Counted from the first letter of the stretch, positions 1 through 5,846 are shown. The stretch: 7,852 nucleotides of DNA from Alphaproteobacteria bacterium (GCA_005884745.1 VAZU01000069.1:1-7852), one strand, 5' to 3'. A program made the numbers and translations. Notes: generated from the letters alone by a model not told the origin.

Positions 1-239
1 CATTCGCGCATCTGCTCTCCAACGGCGACCTCGGCGGCATCGTGCTGTTCGGAGGAATCCTCGGCTGGGCGGTCTACGACCGGGTCTCGCTCAAGCGCCG
101 TACCGATCCGGGCGCGCCGAAAATCCCGGTCGGCGGCTGGAAGAACGACGCGGTCGCCGTCGTGGTCGGCACGCTGATCTATCTCGCGGTCGGCTTCGTG
201 TTCCATCCTCTCGCCGGCGTTCCGGTGTTCGGGCGCTGA
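1..239 (+). CDS. nnrU: NnrU family membrane protein, C-terminal fragment
   Basis: This is the 3' end of a gene that starts before the window; the first complete in-frame codon is at base 3 and the TGA stop is at 237-239. About 78 residues are visible. They begin FAHLLSNGDLGGIVLFGG, a stretch typical of the NnrU family (an 'AHLLxNGD' segment followed by a hydrophobic helix). A basic loop (YDRVSLKRR) and a second hydrophobic helix (VAVVVGTLIYLAVGFVF) follow, and the protein ends HPLAGVPVFGR. NnrU proteins are polytopic inner-membrane proteins first linked to nitrite and nitric oxide respiration and related to the plant carotene isomerase Z-ISO; their biochemical role in bacteria is not settled. 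No denitrification gene is visible nearby, so a respiratory role here is not supported by context. No clear terminator follows the stop. The family call is from recognition of the C-terminal half only. Confidence 0.78.
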   Translation, partial: FAHLLSNGDLGGIVLFGGILGWAVYDRVSLKRRTDPGAPKIPVGGWKNDAVAVVVGTLIYLAVGFVFHPLAGVPVFGR

Positions 240-452
240 GTCTCCCTTCGCCGCGCGTCCGGCCCGCTCAGAACAACCGCGCATGCGGATTTGGCCGGGA
301 TTTCTGGAAGAGAGGATGATTGGAAAACTGCATGCTTGGGTCGTAAATAAACAATTGCCAATTGAAAGATGTATTTTGGCGAATTGAATGCACCTAAGCG
401 ATTGACTTGCTTCCTGATATTCCACGAGTCCCATGCGGATTCGGGCCCAAAA

Positions 453-485
453 CGAGGCCGCCGCGGTTTTCCGCAAAAAGCCTCG
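453..485 (+). other. Compound hairpin in the leader region
   Basis: An outer 6-bp stem (CGAGGC at 453-458 with GCCTCG at 480-485) encloses an inner perfect 4-bp stem with a TTTT loop (GCGG at 463-466, CCGC at 471-474). There is no run of T after it, so it does not look like a standard intrinsic terminator. It could be a leader RNA structure of the downstream operon or simple chance. Confidence 0.2.
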
Positions 486-717
486 GTCGAAAATGAGCGC
501 CCGGTATGAGGATTGAGAGGGTCCCGCGCTCTGCTTTCCGGCGCCGACTTGTCGCGGGTCAAGGGGTCCGGCCGGCTCCGGATTTGTCGGACGTGCCCGC
601 GCGGAGCGCCGAAATATCGCATTGGGGTGCAAGCCTTTATGCTTTGCCACGCCCCCGCCACATGAGTATTTTACGCGGCCCTGGCCGGCGCGGACAGTTT
701 CCGGCCCAGACGGCCCC

Positions 718-723
718 GGAGAG
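718..723 (+). promoter_or_regulatory. Ribosome binding site that sets a GTG start
   Basis: GGAGAG lies just upstream of the GTG at 728 (GGAG followed by six bases). It supports GTG 728 over the in-frame ATGs at 506 and 662. Translation from 728 gives VSDIFREIDEEVRRE, which matches the usual N-terminus of this family (MSDIFxEVDEEVRRE), whereas the upstream in-frame residues look random. Confidence 0.6.
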
Positions 724-727
724 CCTT

Positions 728-1381
728 GTGTCCGACATTTTCCGCGAAATCGACGAGGAAGTACGCCGAGAGCGGCTCAGGAAGGTCTGGGACCAGTACA
801 GCAATGTCATCATCGCGATGGCATTGCTCATCATCATCGGCATCGGCGGCTGGCGCCTCTACCAATGGTGGGAGGCCAAGCAGGCGGCGGAGGCCGGCAG
901 GCAATTCGAAACCGCGGTCCTGCTTTCCGAGCAAGGCAAGCACGACGAGGCTGCAGCCGCGTTCGCCAAGCTCGCGGCCGAAGCCACCGGCGGATATCGC
1001 ACGCTGGCGCGGTTCCGCACCGCGCAGGAACTCGCCACGCGCGATCCGCAGGCGGCGGTGAAGGCCTATGATGCGCTCGCGGCGGATCGCGGGATCGGCC
1101 AGCTGCTCCAGGATCTCGCCGAAGTCCGCGCCGCCTCGATCCTCGTCGACACGGCATCCTATGAGGAGTTGCGCTCGCGGCTCGAGCCGCTGACCGCGAG
1201 CGACCGGCCGTTCCGCCACACGGCGCGCGAGCTCCTGGCGCTATCGGCCTGGCGCGCGGGCGATCAGGCCGCGAGCCGCCGCTGGATCGATCTCATCCTG
1301 ACGGATGCCCAAACGCCTTCGAGCATCCGCGCCCGGGTGGAAATGCTGATGGCGCTGACGGGCGGCCGGGCAAAGGGGTAA
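728..1381 (+). CDS. Tetratricopeptide repeat, YfgM-like membrane-anchored protein
   Basis: The product is 217 residues starting at GTG 728. It has a short charged cytoplasmic segment (residues 1-24, rich in E and R), one membrane helix at about 26-44 (VIIAMALLIIIGIGG) followed by WRLYQWW, and then a long helical domain to the end. That domain has repeated A-rich helix pairs typical of the TPR_21/YfgM-type fold (for example the segments around HDEAAAAFAKLAAEA and ATRDPQAAVKAYDALAA). E. coli YfgM is anchored the same way, faces the periplasm and is an ancillary partner of the SecYEG translocon with the chaperone PpiD; a similar role is inferred here from topology and synteny. The TAA stop at 1379-1381 is ten bases before the next ATG, so the gene is very likely cotranscribed with the lipoprotein gene. 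The family and start are well supported; the partner is inferred. Confidence 0.85.
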   Translation: MSDIFREIDEEVRRERLRKVWDQYSNVIIAMALLIIIGIGGWRLYQWWEAKQAAEAGRQFETAVLLSEQGKHDEAAAAFAKLAAEATGGYRTLARFRTAQELATRDPQAAVKAYDALAADRGIGQLLQDLAEVRAASILVDTASYEELRSRLEPLTASDRPFRHTARELLALSAWRAGDQAASRRWIDLILTDAQTPSSIRARVEMLMALTGGRAKG

Positions 1382-1391
1382 AAGGAACGCC

Positions 1392-1931
1392 ATGCGATAC
1401 CGCGCGATCCTGCCGCTTGCCGTGATGACGCTGGGGCTCGGCGTTGCCGGCTGCGGCGGCGGCGGCGGCGGCATCGGCGACCTGGTCGACAAGGCGACCG
1501 ACCTCATTCCGAACACCAAGAAGCCCTTGCCGGGCGAGCGCAAGTCGGTGTTCCCCGAGGGGGTACCCGGCGTGCCCCAAGGGGTGCCGCCCGAGCTGGT
1601 GAAGGGCTACCAGGCGGCGCCGGAAACCGCCGCGCCGCCGCAGTCGGGCGGTACGCAGGCCGGCGCCCCGGCGGGCGAGTCCGAACCGGCGAAGGCGGAG
1701 CCGGAAAAACCCAAGCCGAAGCCGAAGAAAACCGCGGCCAAGCCGCCGGCCCAGCCGAGCAGGAACCAAGCCAATCAGGGCGCATGGCCGGGCGTTCCGT
1801 CGGCGCAATCGGCGCCCGCGCCCGCGCCCTCGCAACCGCAACCGGCGGGGGCATGGCCTGCGCCGCAGTCCCAGCCCACGGCGGCATGGCCGGACCCGCG
1901 GCAACCGGCGCCGCAGCAGCCGGCACAATAA
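1392..1931 (+). CDS. Proline-rich lipoprotein in the bamB position, no beta-propeller
   Basis: The protein has 179 residues; the ATG at 1392 is preceded by AAAGGA at 1381-1386. The N-terminus is a lipoprotein signal: a short basic start, a hydrophobic core, and lipobox V18-A19-G20-C21. Cys21 would be lipidated; the +2 residue is Gly, so by the E. coli Lol rule the protein would go to the outer membrane. Six glycines (22-27) follow, then a conserved-looking block at 45-74 containing PLPGERKSVFPEGVPGVPQG and PPELVKGYQ. The rest (75-179) is low complexity: Pro/Ala/Lys-rich with KPKPKPKK (107-114) and three AWP motifs at 131, 154 and 165. It lies between a YfgM-like gene and der, where E. coli and many proteobacteria carry bamB. 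BamB is about 390 residues with eight propeller blades, and none are present here. I recognise the block as shared with hypothetical proteins next to der in Bradyrhizobium-like genomes, but I know no proven function. Confidence 0.8.
   Translation: MRYRAILPLAVMTLGLGVAGCGGGGGGIGDLVDKATDLIPNTKKPLPGERKSVFPEGVPGVPQGVPPELVKGYQAAPETAAPPQSGGTQAGAPAGESEPAKAEPEKPKPKPKKTAAKPPAQPSRNQANQGAWPGVPSAQSAPAPAPSQPQPAGAWPAPQSQPTAAWPDPRQPAPQQPAQ
1455..1472 (+). repeat. (GGC)6 trinucleotide tract
   Basis: Six consecutive GGC codons encode Gly22-Gly27 directly after the lipidated Cys of the lipoprotein. Such a tract can change length in frame by slippage, altering the linker next to the lipid anchor without breaking the gene. 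Confidence 0.75.
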
Positions 1932-2000
1932 CCCCGCCGGCCCGCTGCCGCCGGCGTCGCGAGCGAGCTTGCCGGCCGCCCGCGCCGGCCGCACTCCCCC

Positions 2001-3353
2001 ATGAGCTTCCGCCTCGCCATCATCGGCCGACCCAATGTGGGGAAATCGACGCTGTTCAACCGGCTGGTCGGTCGACGCCTGGCCTTGGTCGACGATCTGC
2101 CGGGCGTGACCCGGGATCGCCGCGAGGGCGCGGCGCGGCTCGGCGATCTCGCCTTCACGGCCGTCGACACCGCCGGGCTCGAGGAGGCGGGGCCGGCGAG
2201 CCTGTCCGGCCGCATGCTCGCGCAGACGCGGCTCGCGATCGAGCAAGCCGACGCCATCCTGTTCCTGATCGATGCGCGGGCCGGGCTCACGCCCGGCGAT
2301 CACGCATTCGCCGACCTCGTGCGGCGATCCGGCAAGCCCGCGATCCTCATTGCCAACAAGAGCGAAGGTGCAAGCGGAGCCGCCGGCGCGCTCGAAGCCT
2401 ACGCGCTGGGCCTCGGCGAACCGGTCGCGATCTCGGCGGAGCACGGCGAAGGCCTGGCCGATCTCTATGACGCCCTGCGCGAAGCCTTGCCGGACCGCAC
2501 GCTTCCGATCTCCGAATCCGGCGAAGCCGTGCCGGACGAGCGGGCGGAGTCCTCCCGGCCGATCCGTGTCGCCGTCGTCGGCCGGCCGAATTCCGGCAAA
2601 TCGACGCTCATCAACCGGCTGCTCGGCGAAGAGCGCCTCCTCACCGGGCCGGAGCCCGGCATCACCCGGGACGCGATCGCGAGCGACCTGAGTTGGCGCG
2701 GCCGCCAATTCCGGATCTACGATACCGCCGGCCTGCGTCGAAGGTCGAAAATCGACGAGAAGCTGGAGAAGCTTTCCGCGGCCGATGCACTGCGCGCCAT
2801 CCGCTTCGCCGATGTCGTCATCCTGCTGCTGGAAGCCGGCCGCGCGTTCGAGGAGCAGGACTTGCGCATCGCCGATCTCATCGAGCGCGAGGGACGCGCC
2901 GTCGTGCTCGCGGTGAACAAATGGGATTTGGCCGAGCGGCGCGCCGGTGCGGTCGCGAAGCTGCGCGAGGAGGCCGCCCATCGGCTGCCGCAGATCAAGG
3001 GCGCGCCGATCTTGCCGGTCTCGGCGCTGCTCGGGGAGGGGATCGAGCCGCTGATGCAGGCGGTGCTCGAAAGCTACGGGGTTTGGAACCGGCGCATTGC
3101 GACGAACTTGCTCAATCGCTGGCTCGAAGCCGCGCAGGCCTCTCACCCGCCGCCCGCCGTTTCCGGCCGGCGGATCAAGTTCAATTACATCACCCAGCCG
3201 AAGGCTCGTCCGCCGACGTTCGTGCTGTTCTGCTCGCGCGCCGACGCGGTTCCCGATGCCTACCGGCGCTATCTGGCCAACGGATTGCGGGAGGCGTTCG
3301 ATCTACCCGGCACGCCGATCCGCCTGACGCTGCGCGAAAAGCGCAGGCGGTAG
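2001..3353 (+). CDS. der: Ribosome-assembly double GTPase Der (EngA)
   Basis: This is a complete 450-residue protein of normal family length. Der has two tandem GTPase domains and a C-terminal KH-like domain and acts in late assembly of the 50S ribosomal subunit. Domain 1 shows G1 GRPNVGKS (9-16), G2 Thr37, G3 DTAG (56-59), G4 NKSE (119-122) and an SA motif (145-146). Domain 2 shows G1 GRPNSGKS (194-201), G2 Thr222, G3 DTAG (241-244), G4 NKWD (306-309) and SA (341-342). The Der-specific segment LRRRSKIDEKLEKLSAADALRAI follows the second DTAG in two parts (245-258, 259-267). The KH-like domain covers roughly 350-450 and includes IKFNYITQPKARPPTFVLF. NKSE at the first G4 is common in alphaproteobacteria. 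The start at 2001 gives the expected MSFRLAIIGRPNVGKS, but no clear Shine-Dalgarno sequence precedes it (GCACTCCCCC before ATG). It probably belongs to the TPR-lipoprotein transcript, with a 69-base GC-rich gap upstream. Confidence 0.97.
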   Translation: MSFRLAIIGRPNVGKSTLFNRLVGRRLALVDDLPGVTRDRREGAARLGDLAFTAVDTAGLEEAGPASLSGRMLAQTRLAIEQADAILFLIDARAGLTPGDHAFADLVRRSGKPAILIANKSEGASGAAGALEAYALGLGEPVAISAEHGEGLADLYDALREALPDRTLPISESGEAVPDERAESSRPIRVAVVGRPNSGKSTLINRLLGEERLLTGPEPGITRDAIASDLSWRGRQFRIYDTAGLRRRSKIDEKLEKLSAADALRAIRFADVVILLLEAGRAFEEQDLRIADLIEREGRAVVLAVNKWDLAERRAGAVAKLREEAAHRLPQIKGAPILPVSALLGEGIEPLMQAVLESYGVWNRRIATNLLNRWLEAAQASHPPPAVSGRRIKFNYITQPKARPPTFVLFCSRADAVPDAYRRYLANGLREAFDLPGTPIRLTLREKRRR

Positions 3354-3363
3354 GGAGATATCA

Positions 3364-3449
3364 CCGTAGCCCGGATGGAGCGCAGCGAAATCCGGGTCGG
3401 CTGTCCCGGATTTCGCATTCGCTTCGCGGATGCTCCATCCGGGCTACGG
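3364..3449. repeat. REP/BIME-like palindromic repeat pair between converging genes
   Basis: Two inverted copies of a GTAGCCCGGATGGAGC...GCGAAATCCGGG unit lie at 3366-3396 and 3405-3447. The outer arms CCGTAGCCCGGATGGAGC (3364-3381) and their complement (3432-3449) match perfectly over 18 bp. The inner arms GCGAAATCCGGG (3385-3396) and CCCGGATTTCGC (3405-3416) match perfectly over 12 bp around an 8-base loop. The whole would fold into one long hairpin on either strand. I recognise the unit as a dispersed extragenic repeat common in Hyphomicrobiales. It starts ten bases after the der stop and its right arm contains the stop codon of the oppositely oriented SDR gene. It has no T-tract but could act as a bidirectional transcript-end stabiliser or terminator. 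Confidence 0.88.
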
Positions 3450-4205
3450 ATTTCCATTTTCGCTCGGCGCCGGCGGACGGAATTCCATCAGCGCCTTCGT
3501 GCGATAGTCATAGAGCTTGCCGGTTTGCATGAAGCTCGGCAGGCAGAGCTGGAGGATTTTTTCCGCGACCTGGTGCGGCTTGTCGAGCTTGGCCGGATCT
3601 TCGCCCGGCATCGCCTGGGCGCGCATGCGGGTGCGGATCGGCCCGGGATTGAAGAGGTTCACCCGCACCGGGGTGGACTCGGTCTCGCTCGCGTAGGTGC
3701 GGGCGAGCACTTCGAGCGCCGCCTTGGAGATCGCGTAGGGGCCCCAATAGGCGCGCGCGATCCATGCGGCCCCGGAAGTGATGAAAACGGCGCGGCCCGC
3801 GGCCGAGGCCTGCAGCAGCGGATCCATGGCGCGGATCAGCCGCCAGTTGGCGGTGACATTGACCGCGAAGACCTCGTCCCAGGCTTTCGGCTCGACATGG
3901 CCGAGCGGGGAGAGCGGGCCGAGAATGCCGGCGTTGCCGATCAGGATGTCGAGGCGCCCGTAACGCTGATGAAGCGCGCCGCCGAGCCGATCGATGCCGG
4001 CATAATCCTTCAGGTCCAGCGGCACGAGGGTGGCGGAACCGCCGTCGGCGCGGATCGCGTCGTCGATTTCCTCGAGCCCGCCCACGGTGCGCGCCACCGC
4101 GACCACGTGCGCACCGGCCCTCCCGAGCGCGAGCGCGGTTGCCGCGCCGATGCCGCGCGAAGCGCCGGTGACGAGCGCGATGCGATCGGCAAGCGGCTTG
4201 GTCAT
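3444..4205 (-). CDS. SDR family NAD(P)-dependent oxidoreductase
   Basis: This is a 253-residue classical short-chain dehydrogenase/reductase, the usual length for the family. It has the cofactor motif TGASRGIG (13-20), Arg39 after the second strand (AR, which may favour NADPH), a conserved LDL (63-65), NAG (91-93), and catalytic residues Asn116, Ser144, Tyr157 and Lys161 (YAISK). NPGPIRTRM near residues 200-208 is the usual PG segment after the active site. The substrate cannot be told from sequence. The ATG at 4205 is preferred over the upstream ATG at 4439 because the extra 78 residues would run backwards through a repeat element and the 3' end of purF. The likely Shine-Dalgarno AGGGA is 11 bases upstream, rather far, and overlaps a 12-bp palindrome. 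It follows purF on the same strand, an arrangement I recall from other alphaproteobacteria. The TAG stop lies inside the repeat arm, so the last residues may differ from relatives. Confidence 0.93.
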   Translation of the reverse strand: MTKPLADRIALVTGASRGIGAATALALGRAGAHVVAVARTVGGLEEIDDAIRADGGSATLVPLDLKDYAGIDRLGGALHQRYGRLDILIGNAGILGPLSPLGHVEPKAWDEVFAVNVTANWRLIRAMDPLLQASAAGRAVFITSGAAWIARAYWGPYAISKAALEVLARTYASETESTPVRVNLFNPGPIRTRMRAQAMPGEDPAKLDKPHQVAEKILQLCLPSFMQTGKLYDYRTKALMEFRPPAPSENGNP

Positions 4206-4207
4206 GA

Positions 4208-4219
4208 GGAATGCATTCC
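4208..4219. repeat. 12-bp perfect palindrome upstream of the SDR start
   Basis: GGAATGCATTCC is self-complementary and ends two bases before the SDR start codon. It overlaps the AGGGA that is the best Shine-Dalgarno candidate. Palindromes of this length are expected by chance once or twice in a window of this size, so a regulatory role is only a possibility. Confidence 0.3.
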
Positions 4220-4224
4220 CTGCT

Positions 4225-4343
4225 CGTCGTCCCGGGGCCGAGCGAAGCGAGCAACGCGGGATCCACGAACACCGAAAGAATCGGTTTTGGCTGTGTTCAT
4301 GGATTCCGGTTCGCGGGCTGACGCCCGCGCCCCGGAATGACGG
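4225..4343. repeat. Inverted pair of a second dispersed repeat family between purF and the SDR gene
   Basis: Unit 1 runs rightward from about 4225 to 4278 and begins CGTCGTCCCGGGGCC, with GGGATCCACGAACACC near its end. Unit 2 is the reverse complement, 4343 down to about 4289, reading CCGTCATTCCGGGG, then GAACCGGAATCCATGAACAC. The two match imperfectly over their length and face each other, so the region can fold into a long hairpin. Unit 2 has its own 7-bp stem with a TGAC loop (CGCGGGC at 4312-4318, GCCCGCG at 4323-4329). I recognise CGTCATTCCGGGGC...GGAATCCATGAACAC as a common extragenic repeat in Bradyrhizobium-like genomes. Unit 2 ends two bases from the purF stop codon. No transposase is present, so it looks like a non-autonomous element. 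Confidence 0.82.
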
Positions 4344-4345
4344 CC

Positions 4346-5824
4346 TCAGCTCGCCTCGGCCAGCAGCGAGAGCTGCCGGGGCAATGCTTCCTGGGCCATC
4401 TGGTCGGTGAGCGAGGTCGGATATTCGCCGGTGAAGCAATGATCGGTGAACTGCGGCCGCAGGGCATCGCGCCGCTCGAAGCCCATGGCGCGATAAATGC
4501 CGTCGACGGAAAGGAAGGCCAGCGTATCGGCGCCGATGAAGCGCCGCATGCCCTCGACGTCGTGGGTGGCCGCGAGCAGTTTCTCGCGTTCCGGGGTATC
4601 GATTCCGTAATAGTCCGGATGCGTGATCGGCGGCGAAGCGATGCGGAAATGCACTTCCTTGGCGCCGGCGTCGCGCATCATCCGCACGATCTTCACCGAC
4701 GTGGTGCCGCGCACCAAGGAATCGTCGATCAGCACGATCCGCTGCCCGGCGACCACGGCGCGATTGGCCGAATGTTTGAGCCGCACGCCGAGCTCGCGAA
4801 TGGTCTGGCTCGGCTCGATGAAGGTACGCCCGACGTAGTGATTGCGGATGATGCCGAGCTCGTAGGGAATTCCCGAGGATTGCGAATAGCCGATCGAGGC
4901 CGGGACGCCGGAATCGGGAACCGGGATGACCACGTCGGCGGGGGCGGGGGCTTCGCGCGCGAGCTCCGCCCCCATGGTCTTGCGCACTTCATAGACCGAT
5001 CGTCCTCCGACGATCGAATCCGGCCGGGCGAAATAGATGTATTCGAAGATGCACGGCCGCGGCGCCATGGGCGGAAACGGCTCGATGCTCTCGATGGTTT
5101 CGATGCCCTTCCCGGTGGCGATGACCACTTCGCCGTTCTTCACGTCGCGCACGTAGCGGGCGCGGATGATGTCGAGCGCGCACGTCTCCGAGGCGAGGAT
5201 CGGGCAGCCGTCGAGCTCGCCCAGCACCAGCGGGCGGATCCCGAGCGGGTCGCGAGCGCCGATGAGCTTCTTGTTGGTCAGCGCGACCAGCGAATAGGCT
5301 CCCTCGAGGGTGCGCAACACCTCGACGAAACGGTCAATGAAACGATTGCGCCGGGAGCGGGCGACCAGATGCAGGATCACCTCGGTGTCGGTGGTCGACT
5401 GCATGATCGCCCCTTCGCGCACCAGATTGCGGCGAAGGGTGAGGCCGTTGGTCAGATTGCCGTTGTGCCCGATGGCGAAGCCGCCGGCGTCGAGCTCCGA
5501 GAACAGCGGCTGCACGTTGCGCAGGATGGTGCCGCCGGTCGTGGAATAACGCACGTGCCCCATGGCGACGTGGCCGGGGAGCCGCTCGATCACCTCGCGC
5601 CGGGAGAAGGTATCTCCGACCAGTCCCATCCGCCGTTCGGAATGGAAGCGCTTGCCGTCGAAGGTAACGATCCCGGCCGCTTCCTGGCCGCGGTGTTGCA
5701 GGGCGTGTAGCCCGAGCGCGGTGATCGCCGCCGCGTCCGGGTGGCCGAAGATCCCGAAGACGCCGCATTCCTCGCGAAGCCGATCGGCGTCGAGATCGAG
5801 GGCCGGATCCGTCGTCTCGCTCAT
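4346..5824 (-). CDS. purF: Amidophosphoribosyltransferase PurF
   Basis: The 492-residue enzyme makes 5-phosphoribosylamine from PRPP and glutamine, the first committed step of purine synthesis, in the cytoplasm. The N-terminal Ntn glutaminase domain has a propeptide ending REE-C20; Cys20 would become the N-terminal nucleophile after processing. It also shows HRGQEAAGI (44-52), GHVRYSTTG (89-97) and GHNGNLTN (119-126). The C-terminal phosphoribosyltransferase domain has the PRPP loop VLIDDSLVRGTTS (364-376) and RIASPPITHPDYYGIDTP (394-411). Of the four cysteines binding the Fe-S cluster in the Bacillus enzyme only Cys258 appears kept: HPC is HPD (Asp404) and the CxxC before CFTG is absent. This seems normal for alphaproteobacteria. 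ATG 5824 is chosen over the in-frame ATG at 5929, which lies inside cvpA, because a strong AGGAGA precedes it and the N-terminus then fits the family. It is cotranscribed with cvpA, 22 bases upstream. Confidence 0.97.
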   Translation of the reverse strand: MSETTDPALDLDADRLREECGVFGIFGHPDAAAITALGLHALQHRGQEAAGIVTFDGKRFHSERRMGLVGDTFSRREVIERLPGHVAMGHVRYSTTGGTILRNVQPLFSELDAGGFAIGHNGNLTNGLTLRRNLVREGAIMQSTTDTEVILHLVARSRRNRFIDRFVEVLRTLEGAYSLVALTNKKLIGARDPLGIRPLVLGELDGCPILASETCALDIIRARYVRDVKNGEVVIATGKGIETIESIEPFPPMAPRPCIFEYIYFARPDSIVGGRSVYEVRKTMGAELAREAPAPADVVIPVPDSGVPASIGYSQSSGIPYELGIIRNHYVGRTFIEPSQTIRELGVRLKHSANRAVVAGQRIVLIDDSLVRGTTSVKIVRMMRDAGAKEVHFRIASPPITHPDYYGIDTPEREKLLAATHDVEGMRRFIGADTLAFLSVDGIYRAMGFERRDALRPQFTDHCFTGEYPTSLTDQMAQEALPRQLSLLAEAS

Positions 5825-5828
5825 TCGG

Positions 5829-5834
5829 TCTCCT
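5829..5834 (-). promoter_or_regulatory. Ribosome binding site that sets the purF start
   Basis: AGGAGA on the minus strand, four bases before the ATG at 5824, is a near-consensus Shine-Dalgarno. It decides against the upstream in-frame ATG at 5929, which lies inside the end of cvpA. Confidence 0.8.
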
Positions 5835-5846
5835 GTGGCCGGCGGA

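Larger units (their letters stand above)
240..727. other. Intergenic region without a convincing gene
   Basis: There are 488 bases between the NnrU stop and the chosen start of the TPR gene. Bases 301-420 are about 38% GC by hand count, far below the surrounding DNA, and include an AT-rich core with a CAATTG-C-CAATTG repeat at 351-364. A short ORF with a reasonable Shine-Dalgarno sequence lies at 316-387 (see findings). A compound hairpin lies at 453-485. Possible -35-like hexamers occur (TTGAAA at 362, TTGACT at 402), but none has a good -10 at correct spacing, so I do not name a promoter. The promoter of the TPR-lipoprotein-der cluster should lie somewhere in this stretch. Open frames on both strands across 506-727 have no family resemblance and look like GC-rich chance ORFs. 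Confidence 0.6.

Noticed and set aside
362..410. Sigma-70-like promoter hexamers (TTGAAA, TTGACT) in the AT-rich island
   Set aside because: No convincing -10 hexamer at 16-18 bases from either; not strong enough to annotate.
179..661. 160-codon open frame on the minus strand covering most of the first intergenic region, open even through the AT-rich island
   Set aside because: It overlaps the nnrU 3' end antisense, starts at a GTG without a good ribosome binding site, changes composition along its length and resembles no family I know. Most likely a chance frame.
506..727. N-terminal extension of the TPR protein from ATG 506 or ATG 662
   Set aside because: The added residues are arginine/proline-rich and unlike the family, and would precede the typical SDIFREIDEEVRRE start. 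GTG 728 has a good Shine-Dalgarno sequence.
1293..3146. 617-codon open frame on the minus strand antisense to the lipoprotein and der genes
   Set aside because: Low-complexity Arg/Leu/Gly-rich translation typical of the antisense shadow of high-GC genes; Der on the other strand has every expected motif.
3364..3449. Intrinsic terminator or CRISPR-type repeat
   Set aside because: There is no T-tract after the hairpin, and only two inverted copies with no spacers. The pattern fits a REP/BIME-like pair.
4206..4439. Upstream extension of the SDR protein by 78 residues
   Set aside because: It would translate through the inverted repeat and antiparallel-free purF 3' sequence in another frame; the family start at MTKPLADRIALVTGASRGIG is clear.
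4337..5710. 457-codon open frame on the plus strand antisense to purF
   Set aside because: Shadow of purF codon bias; rich in His/Asp/Gly/Arg with no domain, while PurF on the minus strand is complete.
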